Shown: positions 18,606 through 28,239, counted from the first letter of the stretch. The stretch: 58,587 nt of DNA from an uncultured Clostridia bacterium (GCA_934454115.1 CAKSFQ010000014.1:1-58587); one strand, 5' to 3'. Program-made: numbers and translations. Notes: a model not told the origin generated them from the sequence alone.

Positions 18606-19778
18606 CTAACGGTGTTTTACAAAATCCTCAATCCGCTCCAGCGCCGCCTCGATATCGTGAACTGAGTAAGCATAAGAGCAGCGGACAAACCCATCGCCGC
18701 ACGCGCCGAATGCACTGCCCGGCACCACGGCCACCTTCTTTTCATAAAGCAACCTTTCGCAGAAGGTATTGGAATCCATGCCCGTGCTTTGAATAGACGG
18801 GAAGGTGTAAAAGGCGCCCTCCGGCTCAAAGCAGGAAAGTCCCATGTCCAAAAACCCCTTTACCATGACGCGGCGGCGGCTGTCATATTCCTCACGCATC
18901 ATGGCGATGTCCTCATCACCGTTTTTCATCGCCTCAATTGCGGCGTACTGCGCCGTTGTCGGCGCGGACATAATGGCAAACTGATGCACCTTTGTCATCG
19001 CCTTAATGAGATCCGGGTGTCCGCAAACGTAGCCAAGCCGCCAGCCGGTCATGGCGTACGCTTTGGAAAATCCGCTGACCAGCACCGTGCGATCATACAT
19101 TTCCGGGATCTCAGCGATCGAAACATGCCGTACATCGCCGTAGGTCAGCTCCGCATAGATTTCATCCGCCAGCACCAAAATATCGGTGCCGTCTAACACC
19201 TCGGCGATGGCTTTTAAATGTTCCAGCCGCATCACGCCGCCGGTTGGGTTGTTGGGGTACGGCAGCACCAAAAACTTGGTCTTTGGCGTGATTGCCGCCC
19301 TTAATTCCTCCGGCGTTAAGCGAAAATGATTTTCTGCCTTGGTCACGATCGGCACAGGAACACCGCCGGCCAGCTGTGTCAGCGGCCGATAACAAACAAA
19401 GCTCGGTTCCGGGATCAATACCTCATCGCCCGGCGCAAGCGCCGCGCGAAAAGCAAGGTCAATCGCCTCACTGCCGCCCACGGTTACCGTAATCTGTGAC
19501 ATGGGATCATACCGAAGCCCAAACCGCCGGTTTAAATAGGCGCTAATCTCGCCGCGCAGCTCCCTGAGGCCGGCATTCGATGTATAATAAGTCTTTCCTT
19601 TTTCTAACGAATAGATTCCCTCGTCGCGGATATGCCACGGCGTCACAAAGTCCGGCTCGCCGACGCCCAAGGAAATCGCGTCCTTCATCTCTGCCGCAAT
19701 ATCAAAAAAACGGCGGATTCCCGATGGCGGAATATCCCGTACCACCGGGTTTAACAAACGCTTCACGTCCATGCTCAT
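18606..19778 (-). CDS. PLP-dependent class I/II aminotransferase
   Basis: Aminotransferase of the aspartate/aromatic aminotransferase superfamily (fold type I, PatA/AspC-like), 390 aa, a normal length. The PLP Schiff-base lysine is Lys239 in SGFSKAYAMTGWR. Other visible landmarks are GVGEPDF near the N-terminus, NNPTG near 176-180 and the Asp-Glu-Ile-Tyr (ADEIYAE) cofactor loop near 205. Substrate cannot be set from sequence. The start overlaps the end of the Lrp-type regulator gene (ATGA), so the two are translationally coupled; this pairing is common where the regulator senses amino acids. Confidence 0.9.
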   Translation of the reverse strand: MSMDVKRLLNPVVRDIPPSGIRRFFDIAAEMKDAISLGVGEPDFVTPWHIRDEGIYSLEKGKTYYTSNAGLRELRGEISAYLNRRFGLRYDPMSQITVTVGGSEAIDLAFRAALAPGDEVLIPEPSFVCYRPLTQLAGGVPVPIVTKAENHFRLTPEELRAAITPKTKFLVLPYPNNPTGGVMRLEHLKAIAEVLDGTDILVLADEIYAELTYGDVRHVSIAEIPEMYDRTVLVSGFSKAYAMTGWRLGYVCGHPDLIKAMTKVHQFAIMSAPTTAQYAAIEAMKNGDEDIAMMREEYDSRRRVMVKGFLDMGLSCFEPEGAFYTFPSIQSTGMDSNTFCERLLYEKKVAVVPGSAFGACGDGFVRCSYAYSVHDIEAALERIEDFVKHR

Positions 19779-20278
19779 AGAGAAATAACCTCTCTTTCGT
19801 CCTTAGAGGGCGGCATGCAGATAACACCATCGTACTTATAACGCTTGAGTACAAAGTGGGTAGCGGTTCCGACAACGGATTCCATCGGCGCCAGACGCTC
19901 CGACACAAAGCGTGAAACCTCCTGAATGTTTCTTCCCTCCACGGTGATGCCGAAATCGTAGCTGCCGCTCATCAGGTTAATGGCCTTTACCTCAGGGTAC
20001 TGATAAATCCGCTCCGCAATCCGGTCAAAGCCGCGGTCGCGCTGCGGCGTCACCCGAAGCTCAATATAGGCGGTCACCACATCGGTGCCGTTTGCCTTAT
20101 CCCAGTTAATCCGCGCGCCATAGCCTAAGATGACGTTTGTCTTTTCCAAATTATCAATGATTTCGGCAAGCTCCTGCGTGGTCATATCCAGCATGGTTGC
20201 CATCTGCTCCATGGAATTGCGGCAGTCCTGATGCAGCAAATCCAGGACGCGGTTCTCTTTTTCTTGATAACTCTGCAT
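19775..20278 (-). CDS. Lrp/AsnC-family transcriptional regulator
   Basis: Leucine-responsive-protein family regulator, 167 aa. An N-terminal winged helix-turn-helix (VLDLLHQDCRNSMEQMATML... with TQELAEIIDNLE) is followed by an alpha-beta RAM ligand-binding domain (VVTAYIELRVTPQRDRGFD; INLMSGSYDFGITVEG). I chose ATG at 20278 because AAAGGAG lies at the right distance; an in-frame ATG at 20299 lacks a site. It sits between an esterase gene and a coupled aminotransferase gene in one operon. Confidence 0.88.
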   Translation of the reverse strand: MQSYQEKENRVLDLLHQDCRNSMEQMATMLDMTTQELAEIIDNLEKTNVILGYGARINWDKANGTDVVTAYIELRVTPQRDRGFDRIAERIYQYPEVKAINLMSGSYDFGITVEGRNIQEVSRFVSERLAPMESVVGTATHFVLKRYKYDGVICMPPSKDEREVISL

Positions 20279-20299
20279 AGCCAATTTCTCCTTTTTCAA

Positions 20300-21271
20300 C
20301 TATTTTTCGAGCAATTCTTTAAAGAAGATCGCTTTTCGGTCGGACATACCGGGCAGATCCTCATGCCCGAAATCCGGGTAGATGACCATGTCTTTCGGCG
20401 CGGTAATCTTATTATAGATTGCAAACTGCGTGGACGCGGGGCAAATATTGTCCATCAAGCCGCAGCCAAACAGCATCTTCGCCTTGATCCGATCCGCCAG
20501 GTGCTGCAAATCAATATACCCAAGCTTTTCAAAGATCGCGTCCTCGCGCGCGTGGGTCGGATCAAAGCTTCTAAAGTATTCTTTTAGTTCCGAATAAGCG
20601 CACTCTGCCAAATCCATTTCCCAGACACGCTTATAGTCGCTCAAAAACGGATAATCCGGGGACGCCATTTTTAAGGTCGGCGTCAGCGCCGCGCAGGCGA
20701 CTGTCAATGCGCCGCCCTGCGAACCGCCGGAGGCGCCGACACGGGTTTCGTCAACATCATCCATTGCCATAACCAGCTTTGCCAGCAGCGCGGTGTCCAG
20801 ATAAATCTGACGGAAAAACAAATTGTCCGGATCCGGATCGTCCAGGCCGCGGATAATATGACCCTTATAAGTATTGCCCTCTACCGGGTTTTTATCGATC
20901 GAAGTACCGCCCTGCCCGCGCACGTCCATAAAGGCCACTACAAAGCCCTCGCAAACCTCGCTCAGCATCGTTGTCCAGTCACCGCTCGCGCCGGTGTACC
21001 CGTGAAAGTGCAAAAGCGCCGGCGCTCTGCCCTCGATTTTCGCGGGCTTTGCAAGCTTTGCATGCACTCTGCCGCCGCGTGTTCCGTCATAATACATATC
21101 GTAGCATACTGCGTTCGGCACCTGAAAATCGCTGAGTACCAGCTCTAGGTTCGGATCTACCGCCTCCATTTCGGCAAGCGCACGGTCCCAGTATGCGTCA
21201 AAATCAGCCGGCTTCGGATTTCTCCCTTGGTATGTTTTTAATTCCTCCAACGGCATATCGATCAATGGCAT
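20300..21271 (-). CDS. Acetyl xylan esterase / cephalosporin-C deacetylase family hydrolase
   Basis: Alpha/beta-hydrolase of the AXE1 (CE7) family, about 323 aa, a typical length. The nucleophile Ser lies in GASGGSQGG, the acid Asp in CGLMDNICP, the His in DFGHED, and HFHGYTG near residue 90 supplies the oxyanion region. The family removes acetyl groups from short xylo-oligosaccharides and other small esters. There is no signal peptide, so it acts in the cytoplasm. I prefer the ATG at 21271 (eight bases after AGGAGG) over the in-frame ATG at 21277. First gene of the esterase-Lrp-aminotransferase operon. Confidence 0.9.
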   Translation of the reverse strand: MPLIDMPLEELKTYQGRNPKPADFDAYWDRALAEMEAVDPNLELVLSDFQVPNAVCYDMYYDGTRGGRVHAKLAKPAKIEGRAPALLHFHGYTGASGDWTTMLSEVCEGFVVAFMDVRGQGGTSIDKNPVEGNTYKGHIIRGLDDPDPDNLFFRQIYLDTALLAKLVMAMDDVDETRVGASGGSQGGALTVACAALTPTLKMASPDYPFLSDYKRVWEMDLAECAYSELKEYFRSFDPTHAREDAIFEKLGYIDLQHLADRIKAKMLFGCGLMDNICPASTQFAIYNKITAPKDMVIYPDFGHEDLPGMSDRKAIFFKELLEK

Positions 21272-21314
21272 AATCATTTCCTCCTCATTTTCTTTCGTGT
21301 TGCATATTAGCTAT

Positions 21315-21342
21315 ATCATATCACAGTTTTGCAAAATGGCAA
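21315..21342 (-). promoter_or_regulatory. Promoter of the esterase-Lrp-aminotransferase operon
   Basis: TTGCCA (21342-21337) and TATGAT (21320-21315) on the minus strand with a 16-base spacer, about 45 bases before the esterase start. Confidence 0.55.
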
Positions 21343-21388
21343 GAGCTTTTTTCCTTTTCACGCTCTTTTCCTCACTTTGCTCAAAAAG

Positions 21389-21419
21389 AGGACTGCAAAA
21401 AGGGTCTTTTCACAGTCCT
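21389..21419 (-). terminator. Terminator of the pheS-pheT-ireB operon
   Basis: AGGACTG pairs with CAGTCCT, with A/T flanks extending the stem; on the minus strand it is followed by CTTTTTG. It lies just beyond the ireB stop codon. Confidence 0.7.
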
Positions 21420-21427
21420 TTTTTCGT

Positions 21428-21700
21428 CTATGCCCTCTCGTCCTTATGCGTCACATAAAAGGTAATAACCTCCTCCAAAATTTCATCTCTCTCCAGCTTG
21501 CGGATCAGGTTTCTTGCGCCCTGATATGAGGTGATGTAGGAGGGATCGCCGGACAGAATATAGCCAACGATCTGGTTAATAGGGTTATAGCCCTTTTCTG
21601 CCAGAGCATCATGCACCTTCAAAAGAATCTCACGCGGTTCCATGGGGCGCTCGGTTTTTACATCAAACTTCATGGTATTCATCATATCGTTGTGTTCCAT
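21428..21700 (-). CDS. ireB: IreB-family regulatory phosphoprotein
   Basis: Small protein of about 90 aa of the IreB (DUF965/UPF0297) family. In enterococci IreB is a substrate of the IreK Ser/Thr kinase and modulates cell-wall stress resistance. The match rests on [10 protein letters not shown] near the start, [20 protein letters not shown] and [12 protein letters not shown], which are characteristic. The ATG at 21700 is preferred, with AAAGGA upstream. It follows pheT by about 36 bases and shares its operon; in many Firmicutes ireB instead precedes ruvX. Confidence 0.88.
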   Translation of the reverse strand: MEHNDMMNTMKFDVKTERPMEPREILLKVHDALAEKGYNPINQIVGYILSGDPSYITSYQGARNLIRKLERDEILEEVITFYVTHKDERA

Positions 21701-21736
21701 TCTGACCATCCTTTCTTTTATTTCACAAAGCTAAAC

Positions 21737-24100
21737 TCAGCGGAGCTCTGCGTGCAGGGTTTTCTTTAATTCCGCTAAAATCTTGTCCATCACCTGATTG
21801 ACCTCGCCGTCTGTCAGAGTACGGTCGTCCGCACGGAAGGTTAAGGAATACGCCACACTCTTCTTTCCTTCACCGACCTGCTCGCCCTCATAGACGTCAA
21901 ACAAGGCATACTCTCTTAAAATGTCGCCCTTGTGCGCCTCAATCACCCCGGCGATCTCACCGACATTGACCGCTTTATCCAGAATCAGCGCAATATCGCG
22001 GCCGGTTGCCGGGAACTTCGGCAGCGCCTGATAATGCCTGTCATCAGTTGCAAACTCCAGCAAGGTGGGAAAATCCAAAATCGCGCTGTAAACCTCGGCG
22101 CCGATTTTAAAGTTGGCCGCCGCCTGCGGATGCACCTGTCCCAAAACGCCAAGCTTTTTACCCTTAACCCACACCGTCGCGCAGCGTCCCGGATGGAACG
22201 AGGGATCCTCTGTCTCCGGCTGAAAAGTGTATTTTTCGATGCCGGTCGCCTCCAACAGCTGTTCAACAATTCCCTTTAAATCATAAAAGTCGCATTCGCC
22301 ATACATGCCGATCGCAATCTGCTGCTTTTCCTCCGGCAGCTGCTCGTCCTCACGGGGGATATACACCGTGCCGAGTTCATAGATGCCTGCCTTGGGGTTA
22401 CGGCGGTTATAGTTAATCCGCAGCGTTTTGAGCGCCGAGGACAGCATATCGGTACGCATCACACTGTTCTCCTCGCCCAGCGGATTGGAAATCCGAATCA
22501 TATCGCGTCTGGCATCCTTTTTTTCCATCCGCAAAAAGTCATATTCCTTCGGATCGATGAATGAAAATGTCACCGTCTCATAAAGGCCGGAGGCTGTCAG
22601 GCGACTGCGCACCGTATCCTCCAAAAGCTGCTTGCGGTTTCTGCCGCCAACGCTGACCGCGCCGCGCATCATGGTTGACGGGATTCTCTCATATCCGTAA
22701 ATCCGTGCAACTTCCTCCGCCACGTCTGCCATGCCCTCGACATCGGCACGGAAGGACGGAACGTATACCTTGCCGTCCGCAACACGAAATTCCAGATGGT
22801 TCAAAATCGCAACCATTTCTTCTTCCGGAACGGAAAGACCCAAAAAGCGATTCATCTTCTCCGGTTCAAACGGCAGAACATGCGGCTCCTTCTTCACGGG
22901 ATAAAGATCAATCATGCCGCTGACAACCTCACCGGCGCCCATATCCGCCATCAGCTGGCAGGCACGGTTAATCGCCGGGAGACAGTTCTCGCTATCGAGT
23001 CCCTTTTCAAATAATGCGGACGCATCGGTGCGCATTCCCAGCGCCTTGGCGCCGCGTCGAACCGCAACCGCCTGGAAGGTCGCAGACTCAAACAGAATCT
23101 CCGTTGTGTCATCGGTCACCTCTGAATTGGCGCCGCCCATCACGCCGGCAACACCAATGGCGCATTTTGTATCGCTGATGGCAATCATCGCCGCGTTTAA
23201 TGTTCTCGGCTGCTCGTCCAGTGTCTCCAGCTGCTCGCCCTCTCTGGCGTTTCGCACAATAATCTTCCGACCCTCTACATGGTTTAAGTCATAGGCATGC
23301 ATGGGCTGGCCGTACTCCAGCATCACATAGTTGGTGATATCCACCACGTTATTAATAGCGCGGATTCCGCAGGCCTTCAGCCGCTTTTGCATCCATTCCG
23401 GTGAGGGGCCGATCTTAACATTCTTTACAACGCGGCCGACAAAACGGGAGCAAAGCTCCGGATTTTCAATGACAACCTCAGCATAGTCATGCACATCGCC
23501 GCCGCATTCCTTAACACTGACCTCCGGAATCCGGAACGGACGGTCAAAGGTTGCCGCCGTCTCTCTGGCAAGACCGATGATGCTCATACAATCCGGCCGG
23601 TTCGACGTAATCTCAAATTCCGCAACGCTCTCATTCAGACCCAGTACTTCGCTAATATCGACGCCGACCGGCGTGTCGCTTGGCAGAATCAAAATGCCGG
23701 TTGCGCGCTCTTCCGAGATACCGAGTTCATCGGTCGAACACATCATGCCGTTGCTCATCACGCCGCGCAGCTTGCCGCGCGTAATCTTGATGCCGCCGGG
23801 CAGCGTGCTCTTGTGCTTTGCCACAGGAATGATTGCGCCCTCGGTCACATTCGGTGCGCCGGTCACAATCTGCGTCGGCTCATCTTCGCCGAGGTCGACC
23901 TGGCATACCACCAGTTTATCCGCGTCGGGATGCGGCTCAATTTTTAAAATCTTGCCGGTTACGACATTTTTTATTTCCTTCGCGGGGTTTTCGATCCCCT
24001 CTACAATAGAGCCGGACATCGTCATCTTATGTGCATAAGTCTTATCGTCGATGCCGTCTGTATTCATATAATCTTTTAACCACGACAATGGCAGTTTCAT
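21737..24100 (-). CDS. pheT: Phenylalanine--tRNA ligase beta subunit
   Basis: Beta subunit of the heterotetrameric phenylalanyl-tRNA synthetase, which charges tRNA-Phe in the cytoplasm. At 787 aa it is full length. An N-terminal EMAP/OB-type tRNA-binding domain (about 40-150, with ADKLVVCQVDLG) is followed by B3/B4 editing and B5 domains, a synthetase-like core (SNPLGEENSVMRTDML) and a C-terminal ferredoxin-fold anticodon-binding domain (KFPATGRDIALILD... EGKKSVAYSLTFRADDRTLTD). It follows pheS by 31 bases. Confidence 0.96.
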   Translation of the reverse strand: MKLPLSWLKDYMNTDGIDDKTYAHKMTMSGSIVEGIENPAKEIKNVVTGKILKIEPHPDADKLVVCQVDLGEDEPTQIVTGAPNVTEGAIIPVAKHKSTLPGGIKITRGKLRGVMSNGMMCSTDELGISEERATGILILPSDTPVGVDISEVLGLNESVAEFEITSNRPDCMSIIGLARETAATFDRPFRIPEVSVKECGGDVHDYAEVVIENPELCSRFVGRVVKNVKIGPSPEWMQKRLKACGIRAINNVVDITNYVMLEYGQPMHAYDLNHVEGRKIIVRNAREGEQLETLDEQPRTLNAAMIAISDTKCAIGVAGVMGGANSEVTDDTTEILFESATFQAVAVRRGAKALGMRTDASALFEKGLDSENCLPAINRACQLMADMGAGEVVSGMIDLYPVKKEPHVLPFEPEKMNRFLGLSVPEEEMVAILNHLEFRVADGKVYVPSFRADVEGMADVAEEVARIYGYERIPSTMMRGAVSVGGRNRKQLLEDTVRSRLTASGLYETVTFSFIDPKEYDFLRMEKKDARRDMIRISNPLGEENSVMRTDMLSSALKTLRINYNRRNPKAGIYELGTVYIPREDEQLPEEKQQIAIGMYGECDFYDLKGIVEQLLEATGIEKYTFQPETEDPSFHPGRCATVWVKGKKLGVLGQVHPQAAANFKIGAEVYSAILDFPTLLEFATDDRHYQALPKFPATGRDIALILDKAVNVGEIAGVIEAHKGDILREYALFDVYEGEQVGEGKKSVAYSLTFRADDRTLTDGEVNQVMDKILAELKKTLHAELR

Positions 24101-24131
24101 ACTCTATTTCACCCTTTCCTTTTTGTATCCG

Positions 24132-25154
24132 CTAAAACTGCTTTAAAAACCGAACATCATTTTCAAAGAACATTCGCATATCATCAATGTCATAGCGGAA
24201 CATTGCGACACGCTCCAGTCCGATACCAAACGCAAAGCCGGAATATTCCTCCGGATCGATGCCGCAGTTTTGAAGGACTCTCGGATGTACCATACCGCAG
24301 CCCAAAATCTCAATCCAGCCTTCGCCCTTGCAGACACGGCAGCCCTCGCCGCCGCAGTTAAAGCAAGAGATATCCACCTCGGCGCTCGGCTCGGTAAACG
24401 GAAAGTGATGCGGACGAAAACGCAGGCGCGTTTCCTCACCGTAGAGCTTTTTGACAAAAATCTCCAATGTACCCTTTAGGTCCGCCATGGTGATTCCCTT
24501 GTCCACTACCAGACCCTCTACCTGATGGAACACCGGCGAATGGGTTGCGTCCACCGCGTCGCTGCGGTAAACCCGTCCGGGTGCGATAATCCGAATCGGC
24601 GGCCTTTGGTTTTCCATGGTGCGTACCTGCACCGGCGAGGTCTGCGACCGCAGAACCAGATTTTCATTGATATAAAAGGTGTCCTGGGTATCGCGCGCAG
24701 GGTGATCCTTGGGGATATTCAGCGCCTCAAAGTTATAGTAATCCAGTTCTACCTCAGGCCCTTCCGCAATGGTAAATCCCATGCCGATAAAAATGTCTTT
24801 TAAATCGTCCAGCACGGTAAGGAGCGGATGCTTGCCGCCCTCTGCACTGCGGCGCCCCGGCATAGTAACGTCAAGGCGCTCCCGCTTCATTTTGGCATTT
24901 TGCAGCTCAGCCTCCAGCGCGTTCTTTTTTTCCTCCAGCGCCTGTTCAATCCGGCTGCGCACCTCATTGGCAAGCTGACCGATAACCGGGCGTTCCTCCG
25001 GGGACAGCTTTCCCATCCCTTTCATGACAGCAGTGAGCTCACCCTTTTTTCCCAAAAAGCGGACTCTAAGCTCCTCCAGCTTCTCCAATTTATCTGCCCG
25101 GCGAAACGCATCTGCGGCCGCACCGGATATTGCTTTTAACTGTTCTTTCATCAT
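24132..25154 (-). CDS. pheS: Phenylalanine--tRNA ligase alpha subunit
   Basis: Catalytic alpha subunit, about 340 aa. An N-terminal coiled coil is followed by the class II aminoacyl-tRNA synthetase core: motif 2 region ([27 protein letters not shown]) and motif 3 ([22 protein letters not shown]). A Cys cluster ([12 protein letters not shown]) is inserted before motif 3, as in many Firmicutes. I chose the ATG at 25154 because GGAGGG lies six bases upstream; an in-frame ATG at 25190 has no such site. First gene of pheS-pheT-ireB. Confidence 0.96.
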   Translation of the reverse strand: MMKEQLKAISGAAADAFRRADKLEKLEELRVRFLGKKGELTAVMKGMGKLSPEERPVIGQLANEVRSRIEQALEEKKNALEAELQNAKMKRERLDVTMPGRRSAEGGKHPLLTVLDDLKDIFIGMGFTIAEGPEVELDYYNFEALNIPKDHPARDTQDTFYINENLVLRSQTSPVQVRTMENQRPPIRIIAPGRVYRSDAVDATHSPVFHQVEGLVVDKGITMADLKGTLEIFVKKLYGEETRLRFRPHHFPFTEPSAEVDISCFNCGGEGCRVCKGEGWIEILGCGMVHPRVLQNCGIDPEEYSGFAFGIGLERVAMFRYDIDDMRMFFENDVRFLKQF

Positions 25155-25198
25155 TTGAACCCTCCATCCGGCAAAAGCCGGTTTCGTCATTTGGGTTT

Positions 25199-25227
25199 AT
25201 CATAACACAAATTTTAGAATATGACAA
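25199..25227 (-). promoter_or_regulatory. SigmaA promoter of the pheS operon
   Basis: TTGTCA (25227-25222) and TATGAT (25204-25199) on the minus strand with 17-base spacing. The start site would fall within about 40 bases of pheS, which leaves no room for a T-box leader. Confidence 0.75.
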
Positions 25228-25345
25228 GGGAAATTCACGAAAAAAGCACGCCGGGCATTCTACTTTTTTTCGTTTCTTTTGCCAAAATTTTTAAACGGCA
25301 CATAACAAGGCGGAAAATATTTTTAAAATTGTGCAGCCAAAAAAT

Positions 25346-25369
25346 AAGGAACTCCTTGCAGAGTCCCTT
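25346..25369 (-). terminator. Second terminator hairpin upstream of pheS
   Basis: AAGGGACTC pairs with GAGTTCCTT (one G-T pair) and is followed on the minus strand by ATTTTTT. It lies upstream of the pheS promoter and downstream of the first terminator of the preceding operon, so it is probably a fail-safe terminator. Confidence 0.6.
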
Positions 25370-25426
25370 TTATATGCTGATAGGCGTTATTTCCAGGAGA
25401 TAGGAAAAAATGCTTTAAAATGGGAA

Positions 25427-25470
25427 AACGGAACCCGAAGGTGTACAAAGGTACTCCGAGGGGTTCCGTT
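25427..25470 (-). terminator. Terminator of the mutY-side operon
   Basis: Perfect 10-base arms AACGGAACCC and GGGTTCCGTT around a structured loop, followed on the minus strand by TTTTCCC. It lies about 40 bases beyond the stop of the small gene at 25508. Confidence 0.7.
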
Positions 25471-25507
25471 TGTTCATAGCAAAAGAATTTTTGCGATCCG
25501 GACATTT

Positions 25508-25756
25508 TTACATCTCCTGCGGTGTAAGCTGCCGCACGCTGTCCTTTAATTTCGGCAGTTTTTCCATGGTATAAACCTCTACCGTCTCCGGACCCGACGT
25601 CCCGTCCGCCTCATACAGGGGCGACACCGCAACATTGTCCAGTCTTTTTTCCAAATCCTCAATTGCAATCATGATTCCGTTTTCCAGCGTTTCAACCTCT
25701 TGGCAGAGCGCTGCCAGGCTTTTCTGTCCCTGATGCTTGGTTTGATTATTTTGCAT
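25508..25756 (-). CDS. Hypothetical protein, 82 aa
   Basis: Small, acidic, probably cytoplasmic protein that I do not recognise. From the preferred ATG at 25756 it begins MQNNQTKHQGQKSLAALCQE. A short helical stretch (VETLENGIMIAIEDLEKRLDNV) is predicted in the middle; there is no signal peptide or membrane segment. An upstream in-frame start at 25843 exists, but GGTGAGG supports 25756. It is the last gene of a long minus-strand cluster, behind mutY and before a strong terminator. Confidence 0.55.
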   Translation of the reverse strand: MQNNQTKHQGQKSLAALCQEVETLENGIMIAIEDLEKRLDNVAVSPLYEADGTSGPETVEVYTMEKLPKLKDSVRQLTPQEM

Positions 25757-25846
25757 TGGCCTCACCCTCACCATCGTATCGTAACATTTCTGTAACATTA
25801 TAAACAATATTTCTCTGTTTGTCAAGCCGCAACCGTCAGACAAAAT

Positions 25847-26896
25847 TCAATCTTTTTTCTGCCAGGCCGCGGAAAAATACCGAAACGCGGATGGAAGTCC
25901 GTAGTTTTCCTCCAGTTCCCCGGGCGTAACCCAGCAGAGCGACTCATCCCCTGCCGCGCCGCACATGACAACATAAGAGGTCATCCTCCATTCCACATGA
26001 GTAAAAACATGCTTGGCGCTTCTGCCGCACTGCACCGATTTTGGCATCACACCAAGCTCCTCGGCATACGCCTTTGCAGCGGCAGCATCCGCAAGACCCG
26101 CACGGTTCGGCAGCTCCCAGAGACGGTGCAAAAGCCCTTCTGCCGTGCGCTTTCGGATTGCAATTTTACCGTCTCTCTTTAAAATCAAAACCAAATAGGA
26201 AAAAACCTGCCGCTCCTTTTTGGGTTTTTTTACCGGTAACTCGTCCGTACAATTTTGCAAATACGCAATACAATCCTCATGCAGCGGGCATTCTTTGCAA
26301 TGGGGCGCCCCGTTCGGCAGGCATACCGTCGCCCCCAATTCCATCAGGCTTTGGGTAAAGTCGCCGCAGCGGCCGATCGGATAGATTTGTTCTAAGGCGG
26401 CAGTGATTTCCCGTTTTACCGAAAGGCTGCCGATATCGCGATAATCGCCGCAAAGGCGCGTGATCACGCGGAGGACATTGCCGTCTACCGCCGCACGCGG
26501 CGCACCGTATGCGATGGACGCAATCGCCCCGGCCGTATAATCGCCGATCCCCGGCAGGCTGCGCAGCTGCTCATAGGCAGACGGTATCACACCGCCGTAG
26601 CGGTTAACCACCTCCTTGGCGGCACGCTGCAGATAATGAACCCGGCGGTAATAGCCCAGCCCCTCCCACAGCTTCAGCAAGGTCTCCTCCTTGGCATTCG
26701 CCAGTGCAAACACGTCCGGCAGCGCGGTAATGAACCGGTCAAAATACGGCCTTACCGCCTCGACACGGGTTTGCTGCAGCATGATTTCCGAAACCCAGAC
26801 ATAGTAAGGGATCGGCTGATCCCGCCAGGGCAGGCTGCGATGGCCGCCGTCATACCAGCGCAGCAATTTTTCCGGCAGCTTTTTGGTAAGTTCCAT
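25847..26896 (-). CDS. mutY: A/G-specific adenine DNA glycosylase
   Basis: MutY removes adenine mispaired with 8-oxoguanine. 349 aa, typical length. The catalytic Glu region is WVSEIMLQQTRVEAV, the helix-hairpin-helix is LPGIGDYTAGAIASIAYG, and the catalytic Asp is in AAVDGNVLRV. A four-Cys iron-sulfur cluster follows (CLPNGAPHCKECPLHEDC). The C-terminal ~120 residues form the NUDIX-like domain that recognises 8-oxoG. It is in the same operon as the HAD hydrolase upstream (16 bases). Confidence 0.95.
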   Translation of the reverse strand: MELTKKLPEKLLRWYDGGHRSLPWRDQPIPYYVWVSEIMLQQTRVEAVRPYFDRFITALPDVFALANAKEETLLKLWEGLGYYRRVHYLQRAAKEVVNRYGGVIPSAYEQLRSLPGIGDYTAGAIASIAYGAPRAAVDGNVLRVITRLCGDYRDIGSLSVKREITAALEQIYPIGRCGDFTQSLMELGATVCLPNGAPHCKECPLHEDCIAYLQNCTDELPVKKPKKERQVFSYLVLILKRDGKIAIRKRTAEGLLHRLWELPNRAGLADAAAAKAYAEELGVMPKSVQCGRSAKHVFTHVEWRMTSYVVMCGAAGDESLCWVTPGELEENYGLPSAFRYFSAAWQKKD

Positions 26897-26911
26897 CGTC
26901 GGTTTTCCTCT

Positions 26912-27568
26912 CTAAAATATCGTCCCGTTTGCCTTAATCAGTTCCTCAAAATCGCGGATATACCAATCTGCCTCCTTCATCAGCAGATCCCGCTCCGCCG
27001 CGGCGCGCGCGTCCTCCACTGCAACGGTTTTCATACCGATGGATTTCCCGGTGCGCAGTGCGGTCAAAATATCCTCAAACAACACGGCGTCCTGCGGTGC
27101 ACAGCCGAGTCTTTTTAAGCACTCTATGTAGATATCGGGGCTCTTTTTCCCGATGCCGACCTCATCGGCATAGGTGATCGCGTCAAAATACGGCTTAATC
27201 CGGTTCTTAATGAGGCACGCCTCGCAGAGCGTACTGTCGCAGGAGGTCGCAAGACCGATTTTAACGCCCTCCTCTTTTAGTCTTTCAAGATATGCCTTCG
27301 CACCCTTTTTTAATTGAATTTTTTCGGCGTAGGCGGTATAGACCATCTGCCGCCACTCCTCAAGGATTTCCTCTGCCGTCATAGGAAGCCGAAAATACTG
27401 CTGCACATAGATTGAGCTTTGCACCAGGCTCATATGCGTCACCTCCTTGCGGACATGCGGCGGCGCGTCCAGGCCATAGCGCTTTAAAAAATCAATCATT
27501 AAAAAATCCCAGACCCACATCGAATCCACCAAGGTTCCGTCCAGATCAAAGATTGCTGCCCGTTTCAT
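26912..27568 (-). CDS. HAD-superfamily phosphatase (beta-phosphoglucomutase-like)
   Basis: Haloacid dehalogenase-type hydrolase, 218 aa. Motif I is IFDLDGTLVDS with nucleophile and acid Asp residues, motif II Thr/Ser lies in GLATSCDS, motif III Lys is in GIGKKSPDIYIE, and motif IV is VLFEDILTALRTGKSIGM. The helical cap after motif I places it in subclass I, near beta-phosphoglucomutase and small sugar-phosphate phosphatases. The ATG at 27568 is preferred because GGAGG lies just upstream. Substrate unknown. Confidence 0.88.
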   Translation of the reverse strand: MKRAAIFDLDGTLVDSMWVWDFLMIDFLKRYGLDAPPHVRKEVTHMSLVQSSIYVQQYFRLPMTAEEILEEWRQMVYTAYAEKIQLKKGAKAYLERLKEEGVKIGLATSCDSTLCEACLIKNRIKPYFDAITYADEVGIGKKSPDIYIECLKRLGCAPQDAVLFEDILTALRTGKSIGMKTVAVEDARAAAERDLLMKEADWYIRDFEELIKANGTIF

Positions 27569-27756
27569 GATATGCCTCCTCTCCTTGGCCGAAAAGCCGG
27601 CTGCCGCACACCGCCGACGCCGAAATAATGCCTTTCTGACCCTGGTATGACAAAAGAGGGGATTATCGTTTGCGGCCGCCGAAGCGGCAAACCAAAATCC
27701 GTTCGCCATTTCGCCCGTCCGGCAAAGACAACCCCCAAAAACCTCTCCATTTGCAG

Positions 27757-28239
27757 CTACTGAACGGTATAACCGCCCTTTACCAACACAATCACATCGC
27801 TGTTTGCCAAAAAACCGCGGCCGTCTGCAACCGGTACCACCAGATTGTGATTTGAGGGCATCTCAGTGCCGTCCGGCAGGTCATACCCGATCGTGGTGTC
27901 AGCAAGTCCGCCCTTTTGGGTGGCAATGATGGTTCCCTTGCCCATACGCAAAATCAGTTCGGTTCCTGCCTCACAAATCACCTTATGCCCGGCTGAAACA
28001 TTCACAACCGTAAAGCTGTCCGGACGCGCCGTCACAACCCCCTCCGAGGCAGCAATGCCAAAACGTTCATCCACGTAGGCCTTGATCTCCGGAATCACCT
28101 TATCGACAATATAGCTTTTGGTGACAACGGGGTCATCGGTTCCGCCCGGCTCGGAGAAAGCCGCCATCATGCCGCCGGTGAGTGCAAGGCAAACACCGAG
28201 AATCAATCCGATTTTTGCGATTTTGGTTTTGTTTTTCAT
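27757..28239 (-). CDS. Secreted hypothetical protein, 160 aa
   Basis: Exported protein of unknown function. From ATG 28239 it begins MKNKTKIAKIGLILGVCLAL, a typical signal peptide, with cleavage probably after AAFS. The mature part starts with a Ser/Pro/Gly/Asp linker and a helix (VTKSYIVDKVIPEIKAYVDE), then a beta-rich domain with a cupin-like pattern (AGHKVICEAGTELILRMGKG). No catalytic residues are recognised. It sits between mazF and the HAD gene in the long minus-strand cluster and may be a spore- or envelope-associated protein; that is only context. Confidence 0.6.
   Translation of the reverse strand: MKNKTKIAKIGLILGVCLALTGGMMAAFSEPGGTDDPVVTKSYIVDKVIPEIKAYVDERFGIAASEGVVTARPDSFTVVNVSAGHKVICEAGTELILRMGKGTIIATQKGGLADTTIGYDLPDGTEMPSNHNLVVPVADGRGFLANSDVIVLVKGGYTVQ

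Noticed and set aside
25191..25500. T-box riboswitch upstream of pheS
   Set aside because: No T-box sequence is seen, the promoter lies within about 45 bases of the gene, and the hairpins in this region are ordinary terminators of the preceding operon.
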